The notes under the pieces: generated by a model | The model's database searches: none | What the model was told of the DNA's origin: nothing | Seen by the model: the letters and a program-made list of their open reading frames with translations, nothing else | Translations under genes and position numbers: made by a program | Shown: positions 35,838-46,701 of the stretch, one piece after another | How positions within the stretch are numbered: the first letter of the stretch is position 1 | How the letters are laid out: every line of letters starts with the position of its first letter | Source: Rhipidocladum racemiflorum | Taxonomy: Eukaryota > Streptophyta > Magnoliopsida > Poales > Poaceae | Direction: 5' to 3' | Assembly: GCA_036346355.1 (NCBI GenBank) | Contig: CM070569.1 | Coordinates: 45,052,276-45,116,275 of the forward strand | DNA length: 64,000 nucleotides

Positions 35838-36417
35838 GCTTTTGAGTTTGAGGATGAGTCACCGTCGTTCAATCCCGTCTGCCTCGCCTCTCACACCGTG
35901 CACCCCGACGGCCACAACGTCGTCTTCTCCGTGGAGTGCACCTGGGATAGCAACAAGGACAACAACGACACCTTCTCCAACACGGCCATTGGCTGCTGCC
36001 GTTCAGAGGCCAGGCTCACTTCGACGGTGAGCTGGGCGCGTGGGTGGGGCTCTGCCACCACGGCGACTCGCGCGGCCACCTCTGCTCCTACGACGTCGTG
36101 GCGCCCGGCGGCGGCGGAGGCACGTCGGCGCGGCGCTCGTGTACCTGGGGAACAGCAGGTTCTGCGTCGTCGAGTGCGCGAAGCGCAATGGAGCTGGAAA
36201 GAAGATGAAGTAGCAGCAGCAGGAGCCATCGCCGAGGCGGCTGCTCCACGCGACGGCGTTCGGGCTCAAGTACGGCAAACAGGGAGAGCTAACGACGACG
36301 ATGCGTCGGCGGGGTCGCTCCTTCGCAATTCCCGACGACGCGGCCAAGTTTACTTTACGTCCGAGCCCGTGCGTTCTGGATGTAGCCCAGATAAAAATTG
36401 GGCCGCACTGTTGTTAA
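35838..36417 (+). pseudogene. Fragment of a grass DUF1668-like (F-box-associated type) gene
   Basis: Three adjoining frames give a continuous match in style to a large grass-specific family, which I recall as DUF1668. The first, from 35838, has FEFEDESPSFNPVC and HTVHPDGHNVVFSVEC. The second, from about 36011, has HFDGELGAWVGLCHHGD and GHLCSYDVV. The third, from 36241, has LLHATAFGLKYGKQGEL and ends at a stop at 36415-36417. At least two frameshifts separate them and the 5' part is missing. The left edge adjoins the end of the probable LTR at 35832, so insertion likely truncated it. The family name is from memory; the coding nature is clearer than the name. Confidence 0.6.
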
Positions 36418-36689
36418 TTGCTGTAACTTGCTCAATATCGTCGAAAAAAAGAGAGGAGATCAGTACAAACAGAAGGCCTATTAGGCTCAACTGAGGGCTT
36501 GAAATTTGCAGCTCTTCTTCGGCCGGATCACTCGACAATCACATTCACATTTCTTTCTCACGACCCATCACTTTCTCTCTTGATTTATTTCCTTCCTTTA
36601 GAATATTTTTTCATCAAACCAAAGAGAATCTTCTTGCTGGAAATAACGGCACTACTGCTTGTCATGCGTTTTATTTTGTGCTTTGTTTA
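36418..36689. other. Short non-coding stretch before the copia element
   Basis: Sequence after the pseudogene stop, running to the copia insertion point. The last five bases, GTTTA (36685-36689), are the target site duplicated at 44035-44039. Confidence 0.7.
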
Positions 36690-36908
36690 TGTTAGGAAAC
36701 CGGATTCGTATCCTATATGGACTCTTCCTTATCTCTAAGCAGAACCGCTATATATAGGAGGCAGGGGGTCACCCCATTGTACACAAGCATACAGAATAAT
36801 AAAGCAGATCCGTTCCTCCTCATATTGTGTCTCTCTTTCTCCCTGTCTATTCTCCACTTGAGATCTATTAGGCAACCCCGGACTATTCGATAGCGAGGTT
36901 GTCTAACA
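36690..36908 (+). repeat. 5' LTR of the copia element
   Basis: 219 bp, TGTTAGGAAACC...GTCTAACA. A TATATATAG at about 36750 is the probable promoter TATA and AATAATAAAG near 36797 the probable polyadenylation region. By eye it is identical to 43816-44034. Confidence 0.95.
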
Positions 36909-36916
36909 CGTTATCA

Positions 36917-39451
36917 GCACGAAGCTCTACCGGAGAAAGATTGAAAGGTGAGAAAAGACAAGAAGCGAAGGATCATCGATTTACGCATTTAACGCCTACT
37001 ACCGGCGATTGATCGCCCGATCCGATCTGCAATCAACTCGCCATCAAGCCGTCATCCAATCGGATCGCCGAAAAAGTCCTACGTGACTCTATCCTACGCG
37101 ATAGTCTACCGAAGAACAGATTGAAAACGGTGAGATTTGAGGAATTGGATCTAGTCGCCCGTGGCACGAAGCTACGTTGGACATTCCTTTTACAGATCAT
37201 GTATTTCATCTACGTAAGGTATACAGTAAGTACATGAAGCTAAAGGTAATTCCACTGCTGTTCTAAACGTAAAGTTCATGCAACTGCTGTTCCTGACATG
37301 GGGTTTGTAAAGCAAGCAGCTATGTACGGGATAGGTGCACAACAGCCAATATACGATACTAAAGCTTTGGCATGAAGCCATTGCAGGTAGCATCCACGGC
37401 CATGAAGGACCAATGAAGTCGAGGTTGTCGACGATGCCTGAGCATGCACACGAAGTGATGCGCTTGGCTGGCCTCCTCAACCCAAACCAACGCCCGCCGA
37501 TGACCCGAAGTCGTCCAAAGCCATCACGGCCAGGCCATAGTCGCCGGTCAGACGAAGCCACCGGCCGACCAAATACCAAACACTCCTGTCACACCTAAGA
37601 ACTGGGGCCCCACCTGGCAAGCGGCGTCGGCCGCCGCGATACCCGGCCACGGTGCCACCGGCTTGCATGAAGCATCACCGGCCGATCGCCGTCCGAGCCC
37701 CAACCCGCACTGGCCACGAGGGCCTCTTGCGGATCTCCGCCGTCTGCGACGCCTGGCTTTTTCGGATTGGCGCGCGAAGAGCTATTATCCGACCGCCGTC
37801 GCCGAGTCGCCATACCGCCGCCGCCACGCGTGACGCCGGCCGTCGCTGCGCCTACCTCGACCTCATCGGCCGCCGCCGCACGACCGCACGGCCGCATGAA
37901 GCGCCGCCGTAGGTCGCGCCGAGCCACCGAAAATTACGCCGGATCGCACTACTGCTCGCAGACCGACCGCGCTCGACGGCTTGAAGCCGCGCCTCGCCCG
38001 ACTTGAACGTCGGCCGCTCGCCGGCAAAGCCACGTCCTTATCTGTTGGCCGCCCGACCTCCGTCGCCGTCAGAGTGGCATAGCCTGGTGCGCTACTGGCT
38101 CCCGCCGGCCTCCTCGCGTCCTTGGGCTCCCGCCGACTCCCGCCGCCTCTCCGATTTTTCTTTGGCTGCCGCCACGCCATGGGTCCTGGATCTTCTTCGG
38201 CCTCCCTACCGTCACGACGCAGCCTCGCAGCCGCCCCACCGCCTGGCCGCCGAGCCGATCTGCAGGCGCGGTCGCATGAGGACTACTTGGACATGAAGTC
38301 CAAAGTGACTTGGACAGAGAAAATAAAATGGACATGAAGTCCAACTTTGAAGCAAAGTCCAATCGGAATTAAATATTGGGAACCGGATCCCAATCCAATT
38401 CTGAAAAGGTTACGCACGTGAAGGCATGGAAGTTTACCCTTCTGCCCTCCCTAGTTTTCTTTTTCTTATTTTACAGTTTTCTTTTTCTGAAAATGCATTA
38501 AGAATTCAGAAAATTGATTAGAAATTCTAGAAAATTCTGAAAATTACCAGAAAAAATTGCAGAATTTTTTATGGCTCTGTTTTTAATTTTCCTTAGCCTT
38601 ATTTTCTGCATTTATGAATATTTGCATGCATTTTTGCAATAATTGCCCCGTTTAGAATATCGGAAATTCCTGAGAATTTATTTTCCGAATTTATGAATTT
38701 ATGAATTATGTCATGTTGATATTTGATGAAATTCAATTTCCTGTTGTACAGTAATTCTGAAAATTGCTTGGAAATTAGCAGAAATTATGAAAAGTGTTAG
38801 GAAAATTCCAGAATTTCTCATACAACAGTTTATGAGAACATGAGTGGTTGGGATTTGATTTTGGTAATGAATAAACAGATATGAGACAATTGGTGTCTAG
38901 GAAAACACACATGAGGCTTGGTTCTTTAATTGGCACCGGAAGCGGAAGTGCTCCCTCCTCATGTGAGCCCTAGGGGCAAAGTTGACCTGGCCAAGAGTCA
39001 AATTGACAGAGATATTCATTACCTGTTGTTCCTACCAACAAGAATTATATAAGTTGTAATTAGACTTATGCCATGTTTAATTCAAGTTGCAATTTATTTT
39101 CTGTTATCAAGTGATGCTGGAAAATTGCTGTATAATTAACAGAAAATTGCCAAATACTAAGAAAAATTCAGAAATTTCTGAGAATTTATTTCCGCATTTA
39201 TGAATTTATGAATTGTGCAATTATTGTTTATTCTGAATTTATGAATTGTGCAATTATTGTTCTGTTCCATGCATTGTATTTATTGCTTTAATATAATTTA
39301 TTATGAAATTCAAGCACGCCGCACGAAGCGGCCACCGTCGCGCCTGGAAGGCCGACGCGCATGGAACTGAATGCACCACGCGCATGAAGCTGCGTTAAAA
39401 TCGATCGCACGAAGCCGATCGTGCATATGAATCTGATCGTTTGCACGAAGC
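36917..39451 (+). repeat. Dispersed GCAYGAAGC nonamer, nine copies in the copia leader
   Basis: GCACGAAGC or GCATGAAGC begins at 36917, 37164, 37370, 37665, 37894, 39321, 39382, 39407 and 39443. The first overlaps the primer-binding region next to the LTR. The rest are spread through the non-coding leader. Within the same interval, 37440-38290 is a GC-rich island, while 38440-39600 is AT-rich with reiterated GAATTTATGAATT words. Confidence 0.7.
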
Positions 39452-39944
39452 CGATCACCTACATGCACGTAGTTGTATTTCTGAATATTTATGAATGTTG
39501 TATTTATGAATCTGAATCTTGCATTTATCTTGTATCTATGAATCCCGTACTTATGAATCATGTATTTATGAATCTTGCAATTATTATTTTCTTTTAGTTT
39601 GCTGGAAACTCATGAGAATTCAATTATGCATTTCATTGAATCTAGCAGCCATTTCCTATTAGATTGCACGCAGTAATCTAATGGAAGAACCTTATGAATG
39701 TGCAAAGGTGTGGCATTATCTAACGTGAGTTTTTGAAGAACTGACATGAATTGTCATAATTATCTCACATAGACATCGATTGCATAATGAATAGTAAGCT
39801 CTCAAGAGCATACTTTTCTCATGAATAGAATTGCAATTTATTCTTTATTCCGGTATTCTTTATTTACAAGCAATTTTTGAATTACTTAGCCAACGTGATG
39901 ATTAGAATTATTTTTCTTTTCATCTAGAAATCGTGTAACGCCCA

Positions 39945-40413
39945 ATGGAGGAAATATGCATTGTTGATAGTGGCACAACAAATACCATCTTAAGAGAGTC
40001 GAAATACTTCCGCACAATCACGAAGAACGCCGAAGGATTACGACTATCGCAGAAGCGATACGCATATAATAGGCTCAGGAAGAGCCACAATTATATTGCC
40101 AATGGGTATAACTTTGGTGATTGAAGAAGCCCTCTTGTACCCTGAATCAACCCGCACTCTCTTAAGTTTCAAGGATATCCGCGCCAATGGGTTTTCACGA
40201 GAAACCAATGAAGAAAATGGCAAAGAACACTTGTGCATTGTGAAGCACGCTGAATATGGAAAGATGGTACTAGAAAAATGTCCCTCATATGAATCAGGTT
40301 GTACTACACGAAAATCAATGCACACGCAAAGGTATACTTCTTTGAAGACTGCCTTTAGAAGCTCTGAATTATTTGCTTTATGGCATTGTAGATTAGGGTC
40401 ATCCTGGTCTTAG
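39945..40413 (+). pseudogene. Copia aspartic protease and pre-integrase region
   Basis: A frame starting MEEICIVDSGTTNTILRES carries the protease D-S-G-T motif in the context typical of Ale/Retrofit elements. After a frame change near 40080 it continues as IILPMGITLVIEEALLYPE and the start of a pre-integrase segment (LFALWHCRLG), then is interrupted by a stop. At least two frame breaks make it non-functional. Confidence 0.75.
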
Positions 40414-40429
40414 ATTGATGAGAAATATA

Positions 40430-41260
40430 GTTAACAACTCACAAGGTCATGGCATTAATGTTAAGAATTTCCTAATCACGAAGATTTTGTGTGCCATGCA
40501 TGTGCCACCGGAAATTAATAACTAGACCCTCTGTTATGAAAGTGCAACATGAAATCCTGCATTCCTGGAACGCATTCAGGGGGATATTTATGGTCCGATT
40601 CAGCCCTTGTCGAGGCCATTTCGATATTTTATGGTGCTCATTGATGCTTCCTCGAAATGGTCGCATACATGTTTGTCGTCAACAAGGAATCATGCATTCG
40701 CAAAATCGATCTCGCAGATCATCGAATTAAGAATGCTTTTCCGATCATCGCGTGAAGTCCATTCGAATGGACAATGCCGGTGAATTCACTTCCAAGGCAT
40801 TTGATGATTATTGCACAAAGAACGGAATAATCGTTGAGCACTCAGACCGCACGTCCCATACGCAAAATGGGCTAGTCAAGCACTAATAAAGAGGATTAAG
40901 TTCATTGCCGCACCGCTTCTTGCAGAGTTGTAACTTGCCCAACACTTGTTGGGGACACGCAGCCTCGCACGCAGCAAAGACTCATCAATTATAGACCATC
41001 GGCCTACAACATCCATTCACCTATGCAACTAGTGCAAGGGGTCATCCCAAGATTTCCCATCTTAGAAATTTTGGTTGTATGGTATATGTACCTATACCAA
41101 ATTCTACAATGACTGCAATGGGCCCTCTCCGCAAGTCCAGGATATACGTTGGTTATGAGAGTGCATCCATAATCGGTATTTGGAACCCATGATCGAGACT
41201 TGCATACAGCCCGATTCTGATTGTATCTTTGACGAGGACCGCTTCCGTCATTAGGGGAGA
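40430..41260 (+). pseudogene. Copia integrase, heavily decayed
   Basis: Scattered frames show the core: a phrase resembling YGPIQPLS..RYFMVLIDASSKW at about 40588-40660, then sequence like VKSIRMDNAGEF near 40755, then a KPSYLHTFGC-like stretch that is barely readable at 41050-41100. Many stops and shifts. Confidence 0.6.
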
Positions 41261-41889
41261 GAATCAACCATTGGATGAAAATGCCGGAAATAATATGGCA
41301 TTCCACTGGGATCCCGCGCATGACCCTCGCACTAATGAAGCAAATCAAGAAGTCCAGAAGATAATTGATTTGCAGAATTTAGCAAATGAACTGCTTGATC
41401 ATTTTTGTGATCTGAAGAGCGTGGTTAAGTCGCATGTACCAGCAAGAAATGCACCAGAGAGGGTGGAAATACCAAAGAAAGCGTAAGGTATCCTCATCCT
41501 GCTCAGAGGCCTCAAAGAAAAAGAACAGAAATCGGCTTCTCAAACCCAAAGTACCCGGAGACGTCTGGGAAAGCTGGGCAAGAGGACTTATCACACCAAT
41601 CACAAAAGTGCCCCAAAGCAAGAAGGGGAGCCAGTTGAGACCGACACCGGAAAGAAGCCTGTGGAAAAGGCAATTCCAGATCTGAACCTTCCATTGGAAG
41701 AAGTCACGGAAATAATGTGTGCGCACACATTGGCGGAGAAAAACTAAAGGAACTTGCTCCTGGAATGGGAAATAGCAATGAAGAGCAAGTAGAAGTGCAC
41801 GAAGCACCCCATGATGAAATGGCCATAAACTTTGTAATAACGGGAGAATCGATGAATAGAGCAACCGCCAATGTCGATGCATACTTTGC

Positions 41890-42707
41890 AAAGAAGATTG
41901 CCACGATCATTAATCATGATCCCGAGCCCGCATCTCTCGCAGAGTGCAAGAAAAGGCTCGATTGGGAAGATTGGAAGAAGGCAATCACCGCAGAGTTAGT
42001 CTCTCTAAACAAAAGAAAGGTGTTTGGGCCTGTGTGCCGCACGCCTCCCCATATAAACCCCGTGGGGCACCAATGGGTTTTTGTTCGGAAGAGGAATGAA
42101 AACAATGAAGTTATAAGGTACAAGGCAAGGCTTGTCGCTCAAGGTTTCACTCAACGTCCTGGGGTTGATTATGAAGAAACCTATTCTCCGGTCATGGGTG
42201 GAATTACCATTAGATACTTGATCTCAATGGCAGTCAACTTGAAGTTGAAAATGAAGCTAATAGATGTTGTCACAAAGATATTTGTATGGAAACTTGGATT
42301 CGGAGATTTATATGAAAGTACCTAAGGTATCCCTATCCCGAACCAAGACAGAGCAAACAGAAACCTATACGTTGTAAAATTGGAGAAATCACCGTATGGG
42401 CTAAAACAATCGAGAAGAATGTGGTACAATCGGTTGAGTGACTTTCTCTCGCAAGAAAGGCTACACGAATAGCGAAGATTGTCCATGTGTATTTATACAA
42501 CGATCCACTAATGGATTTTGTATAATCTCCGTCTATGTAGATGACTTGAACATCATTGGGACGGATGAGGAAATTGAAGAAGCATGCACATACTTGAAAT
42601 CTGAGTTTGAAATGAAAGACTTGGGTAAAACCAAGTTCTGTTTAGACTTGCGGCTTGAACATGTCCAAGGCGGAATCTTGGTACACCAAGCATCCTACAC
42701 GCAGTAA
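41890..42707 (+). pseudogene. Copia reverse transcriptase
   Basis: Motifs in order: WKKAITAEL, VGHQWVFVRKRNENNEVIRYKA (given in part: FVRKRNENNEVIRYKARLV), AQGFTQRPGVDYEETYSPV, KLIDVVT, then after two frame breaks SVYVDDLNIIGTDEEI with the catalytic YVDD, and FEMKDLGKTKFCLDL. The family is unambiguous; the gene is broken by stops near 42325 and by shifts. Confidence 0.85.
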
Positions 42708-42960
42708 AGTGTTGGAGAGATTTGGCTTTGAAAAGGCATACCCCGCAAAGACCCCAATGGCTCAAGGTCACTCCAAGGCACTCTAGACCCGCACAGGCCT
42801 AAAGAAGAGGGGGAGGAAGTCCCGGGAGCGGAATTCCCATACTTGAGTGCAATTGGAGCGCCATGTACCTTGCGAATAGCACTAGGCCGGACATTGCGTT
42901 CGCCGTGAATTTGCTAGCACTAAGACAAAGGCGTAACCCACCAAAAGGCATTGGAAAGGG

Positions 42961-43534
42961 GTGAAGGACATCTTCCGTTACCTTCAAGGAAGCAAAGACC
43001 TCGGCTTGTTTTACGTAAGAAACAATGAATTGAATTTAGTTGGCTACGCCGATGCCGGGTACCTATCGGACCCGCATACGGGCAAGTCACAACCGGGTAT
43101 GTTTTCCTTTGCGGTGGAACGGCAATTTCTTGGAAGTCGTCTAAGCTGCACTCTTGTCTCGACGCCGACTAACCACTCGTAAATCATTGCATTGTATGAA
43201 GCCTCTCGGGAATGTGCATGGCTTGAAGAATGGTTCACCACATCCAGAAGTCATGTGGTCTGAACATGGAACAAAACCCCACTATTATCTATGAAGATAA
43301 TGCAGCTTGTGTTGCACAAGTACAAATGAGATATGTGAAGAGTAACCTTACAAAGCATATCAACCCCAAGTTCTTTTATGCTCATGAAATGCATAAGATG
43401 AACGAGATAAAGATCTTGCATACTAAGTCGTGGTGAAAATCTCGCAGATTTATTCACTAAGTCACTCCCGGCATCTTCCTTTGAAAGATGTATTAGAGGA
43501 ATCGGGATGATGAGGCTTAGAGAAGTGCAGATTT
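42961..43534 (+). pseudogene. Copia RNase H and C-terminal end
   Basis: It begins with DIFRYLQGSKDLGLFY, then LVGYADAGYLSDPHTGKSQ with the RNase H aspartate. A stop follows near 43182, and the frame resumes as IIYEDNAACVAQ and, in another frame, ENLADLFTKSLP near 43435-43475. It ends shortly before the polypurine tract at about 43806. Confidence 0.8.
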
Positions 43535-43815
43535 CAGGGGGAGATTTTTCACATACTCCTACATAAATCTCAAACATGAAGTTTGAGTACCCAACGTAAA
43601 TCTTGAAGATTAACATTGAAGTTTGGGTGGATTGTACTCTTTTCCTTAAGTAAGTTTTTCATTGAAGTTTTCTTACATAAGGTTTTTGATGAGGCAATCC
43701 GTGCAACACAAATAAGCGTGTGCTATGTACTCTTTCTCCAATTATTTTTCCCACTGGGTTTTTATGGAGTTTTAATGAGGCATATGCATCTCGCAGTGAA
43801 GAGTCCAAGGGGGAG

Positions 43816-44034
43816 TGTTAGGAAACCGGATTCGTATCCTATATGGACTCTTCCTTATCTCTAAGCAGAACCGCTATATATAGGAGGCAGGGGGTCACCC
43901 CATTGTACACAAGCATACAGAATAATAAAGCAGATCCGTTCCTCCTCATATTGTGTCTCTCTTTCTCCCTGTCTATTCTCCACTTGAGATCTATTAGGCA
44001 ACCCCGGACTATTCGATAGCGAGGTTGTCTAACA
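43816..44034 (+). repeat. 3' LTR of the copia element
   Basis: By-eye identical copy of 36690-36908, followed by the GTTTA target duplication at 44035-44039. Confidence 0.95.
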
Positions 44035-44130
44035 GTTTAGTCCATGCCTTAGTTGATAAGGCAGTGCACGTGCCCTCACTAGCTAACCGATCCATCTCTG
44101 CTTTAGACAACACTGCTACTAATCAACTTA

Positions 44131-44412
44131 GGGCATGTCCAATGGTAGAGCCAACTACTGGCTATAAGAAAGCTCCATGTCACTTATAGCTAGCTTAAAG
44201 ACAAGCTCTCCAATGGGTTGGCTATAACATATTCTCCAACATTAAATGTGGGTCCACATGTAATTGTCTTTTATTTTTCTTGGAAAACACTATAGTCTGG
44301 CTCTTAGTTAAGAGCCAGCTCTTGTCTCTCTCCTCTACTTCTCTCCTCCACATAAGCAAAAAGATGAGATGGACTCCTTATACCTGCTGACATGTCTCTC
44401 CATTGGGGATGC
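44131..44412. mobile_element. MITE with GGGCATGTCCAATGG termini
   Basis: The left end GGGCATGTCCAATGG and right end CCATTGGGGATGC are imperfect inverted repeats. The interior carries paired words such as GGCTATAA and GAGCCAGCTCTT. There is no coding capacity. CTTA and CTTT flank it, so the target duplication is unclear and the superfamily is left open. Confidence 0.65.
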
Positions 44413-44613
44413 TTTGCTGTCCTGTACATCGATAAGGAAAGGTCGACCTCGATTTCCATGCCAATAAAGGCTTTAGTTCAACCAGTCTAATTAAAAGTGG
44501 GCATTAATTCGACGAAGCTACAATTTCTTGTAGTACATGATTGATCAATGGGACAACTGTTAGACCAAACGCAGGAAGTTCTTAGAATTCTTGCCTTTCA
44601 AACAAACTTCTTA

Positions 44614-44952
44614 CCATGATTCAACCCTACCACGCAGTTTACGACTCCATGATCTCAACTTTTGCATCTCAATGATTCGCATGCGATTACTCTCCCAGAC
44701 GGCGTATTTTTTTAAAACGAGGTCCTCGATAACGGGACCAACTGTTTTTACCCATGTGCTTGGAATACCTGTATGAACCAGATAGGATAAAATAACCAAG
44801 AACATGATTAACGTGAAAGCGAGATCCAATCCTGTGCGTACGATCCATGGATAGGAGATTACGAAAACGACATGGACGTCGGGAGTGAACAAGTGAGTTG
44901 TTTTCCTAGAAATATGCTGGAAAGATGCGCAGGTTCGTGACCTGGCGAGCAC
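44614..44952 (-). other. Unrecognised 113-codon open frame, possible membrane segment
   Basis: I do not recognise this protein. The frame has a hydrophobic stretch of about 20 residues (LDLAFTLIMFLVILSYLV) flanked by a charged C-terminal part (VLKKYAVWESNRMRIIEM). A possible acceptor (TACAG) lies just before its second half at about 44770. It has no clear promoter or neighbouring exons, so it may be a fragment of a degraded gene or chance. Confidence 0.25.
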
Positions 44953-44996
44953 CCTCTGTTCGGAAGTAAGCTAGCTCATGTTTATTTCCGGAGCTC

Positions 44997-45176
44997 TTTT
45001 ACGGTGGATTAAATTGAATATGAACCGTTCATTCTTTTCGATTCAATGGATCAGATTAACTAGAGTTTACTTATATTGCATCTAGTAGTAGAGTAGTAGA
45101 AATACCCTTAATAAATCAACTGTTAGATGTGATTTTTACTACAGATTTTATACTACAAGTATAATCCACCGTAAAA
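44997..45176. mobile_element. 180-bp inverted-repeat MITE, copy 1
   Basis: The ends TTTTACGGTGGATTA and TAATCCACCGTAAAA are perfect inverted repeats of 15 bases. The copy at 46522-46701 is about 85-90 per cent alike and has the same length and orientation. The flanking words CCGGAGCTC (left) and TTTCTCTTC (right) are shared, so the element may be a few bases longer on each side. Confidence 0.8.
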
Positions 45177-45919
45177 TTTCTCTTCCATACGTGGAATCCG
45201 TGGATTTCATGGCTCTGTTTAGAACACGGGGATATTTTTCGATTAATGCGGGAGCTGGACTGTTTCCTTTGAAATTCCTGCTTTTGGAATGTCCATTTCA
45301 AATGGGTCTCAGCAGTACACAGTGCTTTGCTATACAATGCACTACTTTAGCTGGAAAAAAATTGGAATGTGTCCAGCTCCAGCCAAGCCAGGCCTTTTTT
45401 TCAGCTTTTCTGCGAATAAACCGAATGGAACCCAACTAGCAATCGGCGTCAACCACAAGTCCACGCTAACCCAAAGTTATGTGCTCCTCTCATCCAACGA
45501 CTGACTGCAGTAGGTCGTGTAATTTTCCACGAACAATGTGAGCAGTATTTAATTGTCACTCCGATCAACATGGGGAGCTTGGAGCATTCCGTTGGTGTGC
45601 TTGGAGTTTTCTACGAAACCGAGAGGAAGATGAAACATACATGCATCAGAAAACAAAAGGTGGCATGGATCGATCGAAGCACGCCGGGAAGTCAGAGAGG
45701 CGTCTAGCTTTCGATCATCGTGCGAAAAGGGAGTGTGGATGCATGGTGTGGACCGGAACCACGCACGTATCTGATCTATCTCTGCTTCTTTTTCTTCTTT
45801 TCCTCTTTGATTGATCTTTTCCAACAGGATAAGAGGAGTGCGTGCTGCACCACGAAAAGAGGAGGAAAGATCAAAAGAATTCCGTGCTACATGCACTAGT
45901 ACATGGCGTTCTCGATCAT

Positions 45920-46386
45920 TAGGGATGGCAACGGGTCCAGGTCCCTTCGGGTTTCGGCCCTCAAAGTCCAAACCCGGATCCGGACCCAAGACCCGAAGTC
46001 CGGACCCGACCCGAAGTCAGTCACGGACCTAGACCCGGACCCGAACAACAGAATTCTATTTTCATTTGTTTGAGTAGCTAAAGTTTATAGAATCTGATTA
46101 AATTTTAAGATTTCATTACCCGGATTAAGAAATAGACTACATGCATATAATAACAAAGCAACAGTAAGCAACAATAGATGATGTTTGTTATCTACAATTC
46201 TATTTCATACAATGGATATTTTCTTGTCGGGTCCGGATCTAGGTACCCACAGATCCAAAATAAGATCCGGACCCGAACTCAAACCTGAAATAATATACCC
46301 GTGGGTCCAAATTTGAACCCAGACTCAGACCCACCGGATCGAGTACCCGCGGGTACCCGGACCCACGAGTATTTTTGCCATCCCTA
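45920..46386. mobile_element. Non-autonomous hAT element, 467 bp
   Basis: Terminal inverted repeats TAGGGATGGCAA and TTGCCATCCCTA are flanked by perfect 8-bp duplications TCGATCAT (45912-45919 and 46387-46394), the hAT signature. Subterminal regions are packed with GGACCCG/CGGGTCC words, as expected of transposase-binding repeats. No transposase. Confidence 0.93.
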
Positions 46387-46521
46387 TCGATCATGGCATG
46401 GCCCTCATTTCGGGCGGTGCCTCCAATCCCAAATTCCCAACGCGACGTGGGAACGCCAACAGCATTATCGATCGAGAAACTTAATTTGAATAAATTGGAT
46501 CATGGCTTTCTACCGGAGCTC

Positions 46522-46701
46522 TCTTATAGTACACTAAATTGAATATGAACCGTTCATTCTTTTCGATCCAATAGATCGGATTAACTAGAGTTTACTTATA
46601 CTTCATCTGGTAGTAGAGTAGTAGAAACACCCTTAACAAATCAACGACTAGATGTAATTTTTACTACACATTATATACTACCAGTATAATGCACCGTAAA
46701 A
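46522..46701. mobile_element. 180-bp inverted-repeat MITE, copy 2
   Basis: A second copy of the element at 44997-45176, with a more diverged left terminus (TCTTATAGTACACTA) and an intact right terminus (GCACCGTAAAA). Same orientation, 1.5 kb away, with a hAT element between the copies. Confidence 0.75.

Larger units (their letters stand above)
36690..44034 (+). mobile_element. Ty1/copia LTR retrotransposon (Ale/Retrofit-like), probably non-autonomous
   Basis: 7345 bp with 219-bp LTRs at 36690-36908 and 43816-44034 that I read as identical, both TGTTAG...CTAACA. It has a perfect 5-bp duplication GTTTA (36685-36689, 44035-44039), a polypurine tract AAGGGGGAG just before the 3' LTR, and a candidate primer site TTATCAGCACG after the 5' LTR. 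The internal part opens with about 3 kb of non-coding sequence in which no gag is seen. Decayed pol follows: protease, integrase, reverse transcriptase, RNase H, in copia order. Identical LTRs with ruined pol mean it was copied recently by proteins supplied from elsewhere. Confidence 0.93.
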
